Shown piece by piece: positions 59,467-64,000 of a stretch of DNA of 64,000 nt; position 1 is the first letter of the stretch; each line of letters starts with the position of its first letter. This stretch comes from Piliocolobus tephrosceles (lineage: Eukaryota > Chordata > Mammalia > Primates > Cercopithecidae), in NCBI RefSeq assembly GCF_002776525.5, contig NC_045452.1, positions 22,680,449 through 22,744,448 of the forward strand, given 5' to 3'. The notes beneath the pieces were generated by a model. That model did no database searches. It worked only from the letters and a program-made list of their open reading frames with translations, and was not told the origin of the DNA. A program made the position numbers and the translations under genes.

Positions 59467-59601
59467 GGGTCGGGCGCGGTGGCGCACTCCTGTGATCCTA
59501 GCACTTTGGGAGGCCGAAGTGGGAGGATCGCTTGAGCCCAGGAGTTCGAGACCAGCCTGGGCAACATAGTGAGACCTTGTCTCTATTTAAAACAAAAAAA
59601 A
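59467..59601 (+). mobile_element. Alu left arm, sense
   Basis: Ends 'gtgagaccttgtctct' with an A-rich tail. Confidence 0.87.
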
Positions 59602-59602
59602 A

Positions 59603-59871
59603 TCGGCTCTAGCCTGTAATTCCAGCACTTTGGGAGGCCGAGGCAGGCGGATCACCTGAGGTCAGGAGTTCGAGACCGGCCTGGCCAACATGGTAAAAAT
59701 ACAAAAAATGAGCCGGGCGTGGTGGCGGACACCTGTAATCCCAGCTGCTGGGGAGGCTGAGGCAGGAGAATCGCTTGGACCCAGGAGGCGGAGGTTGCAG
59801 TGAACCGAAATCGCGCCAGCGCACTCCAGCCTGGGCAACAAGAGCGAAACTCCGTCTCAAAAAAAAAAAAA
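59603..59871 (+). mobile_element. Alu, sense, truncated at the 5' end
   Basis: Starts 'agcctgtaattccagcac'; deletion before the linker. Last repeat before the RBX1 CpG island. Confidence 0.9.
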
Positions 59872-60417
59872 CACGAAAAAGTCAGAATGCCTCACAAAAA
59901 TTAAATACAGCGACTGCAGATGGGTCGGTTTCACTATAGCACAAGTAGCGGAAAGAGGACACAGACTGGGGAGAAATCACCCTACACAGATGACAACTGA
60001 GGAATGAGGAGTGGGGACTGACACACGCCACGGTGAAACCGTGCACCACGACCAAAGGCGGTCCTAGGACTGCGACTAAGCGGGCGCAGAGGCCACCCTC
60101 CAGGCTTGGCGGGCGGGTGAGGGCAGCACTGGGGGCCTGCTCAGTCTGGCCTTAGGGAGGACCTTCGGGGGTCTCCTCTCTCCCCATCGATCCCTAAGCA
60201 GTTCCCGAACAGAAATCGGAGACCAGACGGTGCCTGGGCCCCAGCCCTCCCACAGGGACTGCACCATGGGCCTGGTTCGGAGGCGGGTCAGAGTCTGCGA
60301 AAGACCAGCGAGGGCTCTCGGGTTTCGGGGCAGGCGGCGGGCGCCCACCCCGGCTAGCACTGGGAGTCGCGCGGCGGCGCGGCGACCCGGCGAGCCCGGT
60401 AGGCAGGACAGGACTGA

Positions 60418-60903
<486 letters not shown>

Positions 60904-61174
60904 TAGAGAGGCGCGGATCTGGCTGGCAGGCCCGAGGATGGTCGAGGCGCGGAGTAAAGGCTTTCATTTCAGGGCGTTCCTGGGACCGGGTACCACGAAA
61001 GGAAGTCGGGGGGCGGGTCTTAGAGTTGATCGGCGTGACGGAGGCCCACTGTCAGTGGAAGTGTTGGTTTCGCTGTGATGCTGAGGGGCCAATCACGGAG
61101 CTGCTTGTTGAGATACGCGGGGTTGCGACTTGGCGGCTGGAGCCAAGCGCTTGAGCTGTCACTGGAGTGGTTGA

Positions 61175-61222
61175 GGGGGGGGGAAGGACAGGGTAGGGTA
61201 GGGTGGGGTGGGGTGGGGTGGG
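61175..61222 (+). repeat. G-run tract, potential G-quadruplex
   Basis: A run of nine G, then GGGTAGGGTAGGGTGGGG and several more GGGGT units: more than eight G-runs with 1-6 base loops, all on the RBX1 coding strand in intron 1. Confidence 0.85.
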
Positions 61223-62405
61223 TGGAATGGGGAGTCCGAGCGACTGCGGCGGTGGAGGATGGGGCAGTGCGGCGAAAGCCTGGAACCTGAGGTCCTACCG
61301 CATTGGAGGCCTCTGAGGAGCCCCGCTGGTGATCTTGCTCCGCCCCTTTTTGAAGCTTGGGGTCCTCTCACTTGGAGGGATGAGACTTGGTCCTCGCTGA
61401 ACCGAGGCCTCCGTTAACCCCATCTCTGGGCCTCACACCGCCGAGTTAGAGTCTGGAGTGTAATGCTTGGCTGTTCTGAGACGTCTGTTAACTTTTCCCG
61501 CAACCACCCCACTCTTGGATTCTCTATCACGTCCAGAATCTACCCCTTCCGAAATAATAATAAAAAAATATGGTGGAACTTGTTAAGAAAATCCGAGCCC
61601 AAATCCTGTGGCATTTCGGGAGGGTTGAGTACTAGTTGCGAATGGTAAGAGGGGAAAGCAAAAATGGAACGTGTCTTTTTGCATGAAATGCTTTTTGGTA
61701 GTTTGCCACAGTTTGGGAGAAAAGTGTCGAGTCCCACCTAACATGAAAACTGTTCAAAATGGAGATTCTGAAATAGGGAAGATATTCCTGGAACATCTGG
61801 CTGAACACTGACAATATCCCCCCTCCTAGTGCTTTTTGGTGTCTCATTGTGGCCACTGCTGTTCAGTTACAGCCAGCCATATTGAAGAATAATAGATGTA
61901 GGGGCTTTTCCTCCACGTTGAAGCTGTGAGGTGAAAAGTGGTGAAGAAGTTACTAGGCACTGAGACTGGGGTTTGAAAGCGATGAAGGTTTGGGAGTATT
62001 TGTAATTGAGGAAGCCAGAGTTGAATGAATGAAATGCCACTTTTAGTTAAACTCTTACTGGAATTATTATCTTAATAGAAGAGTCTAAACATATAAAAGT
62101 TGAGAACATCAATTTATTTTATGGTAAGAATCGAACAAAATTCTAGTGAATTGTAGAATTTGTTATGAAGTAATCTAAGATTTAAGTGATGACCTTGTTC
62201 TGTGTACTGACATGGGTAGTTAATTATCCAGCTTATCCCACGATTACCCGTTTTATGATCCAGTCATCATCTTAGTTCATTCTGTTCCCTAGCTTTCACT
62301 TCATTGCTCATGCTTCCACAGCTGCCTGGAAGAGCAGATACTTATTCAGATTTTGAGCTCTTCTGCAACTGCCACCAAAACCTGCACAGAAATTCAAGTT
62401 TGTGC

Positions 62406-62702
62406 TTTTTTTTTTTTTTTGAGATGGAGTCTCACTCCATCACCCAGGCTGGAGTGCAGTGGCACAGTCTCGGCTCACTGCAGCCTCTGTCCCCCAGATT
62501 CAAGCGATGCTCCTGCCTTAGCTTCCCAACTAGCTGGCATTATAGACACCCGCCACCAGGCCTGGCTAATTTTTGTATTTTTAGTAAAGATGGGGTTTTG
62601 CCATGTTGGCCAGGCTGGTCTCGAACTCCTGACTTAAGGTGATCCACCCGCCTCAGCCTTCCAAAATGCTAGGATTATGGGCGTTAGCCACTGCGTCCAG
62701 CC
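62406..62702 (-). mobile_element. Alu, antisense, in RBX1 intron 1
   Basis: Complete; 258 bases upstream of RBX1 exon 2. Confidence 0.93.
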
Positions 62703-62960
62703 AGACTAAATTATTTTAAACTATAGGAAACAAAAGATGACATTAATTTATGTGTTCATATACTCAGTCTTTTGGAGAATAGGAGAACATATGTGTTGTC
62801 TGCTGTTTCTTTGGTATAATAAGATTAACGTAACATCCAAAAACTTTTGTTTGGTGGTTCCCTGTGGCCAGAGATCATAACTACAGCTGCAGCCTGAAGT
62901 CCTAAAGACTGTGTGTGTGTTATAAGGAGAATGCATTGTTCCCTTTTTTTGTCTTTGCAG

Positions 62961-63039
62961 TGGAATGCAGTAGCCCTCTGGGCCTGGGATATTGTGGTTG
63001 ATAACTGTGCCATCTGCAGGAACCACATTATGGATCTTT
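62961..63039 (+). CDS. RBX1: RBX1 coding exon 2 (residues 27-53, start of RING-H2)
   Basis: 79 nt; acceptor tctttgcag/tggaat and donor gatcttt/gtaagt; phase 0 in, phase 1 out. It encodes WNAVALWAWDIVVDN, CAICRNHIMDL and the first base of Cys53. The cullin-binding strand (residues 27-35) and the first RING zinc ligands C42 and C45 are present. The remaining RING residues (53-108) lie in exons right of the window. Confidence 0.97.
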
Positions 63040-64000
63040 GTAAGTAATTGGAGGAGGATGGGAGGAAGTTGAGAAGGTTGCAGAGCTTGTGGCTGTTTTG
63101 ATGTGACCGATTTTCTTCTTCACAAGCAGATATCAAGCCTACTCTGAGCACTCGGTCTTCTGTATCTAGTCTCTTGGTGTATTTGAAATAGAGTAGTTTT
63201 TTTATGAGGTCCTGGAGGCATACCCAGCTTTCAGAATAAATCTACTCAATCTAAAGATGGCAGGGACACATTTAGAATTAATTGTGGACAACAGGCACTG
63301 TTGATTCTTCCTGCATATCTCCCATCTTGTACCTAGACTCAAAGGTAGAAATAGGGAAAGGAGGAAAATAAACTTTGAGCTAAAATATTCTATCTGAGGC
63401 CAGGCGCGGTGGCTCATGCTTGTAATCCCAGCACTTTGGGAGCCCAAGGCGGGCAACATGGTGAAACCCCGACTCTATTAAAAATGCAAAAATTAGCCGG
63501 GCGTGGTGGTGCATGCCTGTAAACCCAGCACTTTGGGAGGCTGAGGTGGGCGGATTATTTGAGGCCAGGAGTTCAAGACCAGCCTGACCAGCATGGTGAA
63601 ACCCCGTCTCTACCAAAAATACAAAAATTACCTGGGCGTGGTGGTGCATGTCTGTAATCCCAGCTACTTGGGAGGCTGAGGCAGGACAGCTGTTTGAACG
63701 TGGTAGGCAGAGGTGGCAGTGAGCTGAGATCACATCACTGCACTACAACCTGGGCGACAGAGCAAGACTCACAGTCTTTTTTTGAGACTCAAGAGTCAAA
63801 GAAAAAAAAAAAATGTCTATATGAGCTAATTTTTGCTGGTCATTGTTTACAAAGGAAAGAAGCCTAAGGAGTAAGTATTTTGTATGTTAGGCCCAAACAT
63901 AATAAAAAGGAAATCATTGCCAACATCTAAATAGGTAATTGATTGCACTAAAGAAATTTCATTTAAATCTCCACATATTTTATTACATGTAGTGGTCAGC
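63040..64000 (+). other. RBX1: RBX1 intron 2, 5' part
   Basis: 63040-63398 is unique sequence, 63399-63814 is a rearranged sense Alu, and 63815-64000 is AT-rich unique sequence cut by the window edge. No further RBX1 exon is visible. Confidence 0.8.
63399..63814 (+). mobile_element. Alu, sense, one-and-a-half units
   Basis: 63399-63515 runs to 'gcatgcctgtaa' of the right arm, then 63516 onward restarts at 'cccagcactttggg' of a left arm: the product expected from mispairing between arms of two Alus. Confidence 0.87.

Noticed and set aside
34744..60000. A further protein-coding gene between XPNPEP3 and RBX1
   Set aside because: All non-repeat stretches were read for splice-bounded ORFs and none could be supported; the distance fits the direct neighbourhood of the two genes as I recall it in human.
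61175..61222. Interstitial telomere repeat
   Set aside because: Only three TAGGG steps in an otherwise irregular G-rich tract; called a G-run tract instead.

Overview
This window is primate nuclear DNA, about as Alu-dense as the human 22q13.2 region it matches. Two ordinary genes are readable from their exons and splice sites, both on the + strand: the 3' part of XPNPEP3 (mitochondrial aminopeptidase P3) at 1826-34743, and the 5' part of RBX1 (RING subunit of cullin-RING ubiquitin ligases) from 60793 to beyond the right edge. Several very intact Alus share diagnostic changes ('ctcaagcctg' near the 5' end, 'gcttgagcc', 'gccggatctcagctcactgcaag', 'cacctcgcccggctag') that I associate with the AluYR-type subfamilies of Old World monkeys. 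Together with two runs of N, this suggests a draft cercopithecoid (macaque, baboon or guenon-like) assembly rather than human; that is inference.

Layout: 1-34743 carries seven XPNPEP3 coding exons (1826-2028, 17389-17451, 18925-19038, 22479-22564, 30647-30827, 32649-32769, 34577-34743). They join in frame without a stop and encode the C-terminal 311 residues (197-507 in human numbering), which is the whole pita-bread catalytic domain with all five metal ligands. 34744 to about 40600 is 3' UTR or downstream sequence with several AATAAA candidates. 40600-60000 is intergenic or downstream sequence made almost entirely of Alus inserted into an old antisense L1 (48066-56575). 60060-61450 is the RBX1 CpG island, with RBX1 exon 1 at 60793-60870 and exon 2 at 62961-63039, followed by intron 2.

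Between exons lie roughly one hundred Alu copies, old L1M fragments in both orientations, two MaLR LTRs, MER5A, MER2, MIR and L2 pieces, a full-length 7SL RNA pseudogene, a U6 snRNA pseudogene sitting inside an Alu, and fossil Alu monomers (FLAM). I found no undescribed gene system. The most interesting signals are structural: several Alus joined in opposite orientation to make fold-back sequence, a short templated insertion probably copied from an inverted Alu 2 kb away, an inverted Alu pair around the XPNPEP3 exon that holds two metal ligands, and two assembly gaps whose flanks show their printed size is wrong.

The two genes are neighbours but are not known to work together: XPNPEP3 trims X-Pro N-termini in mitochondria, while RBX1 recruits E2 enzymes to cullins in nucleus and cytosol.
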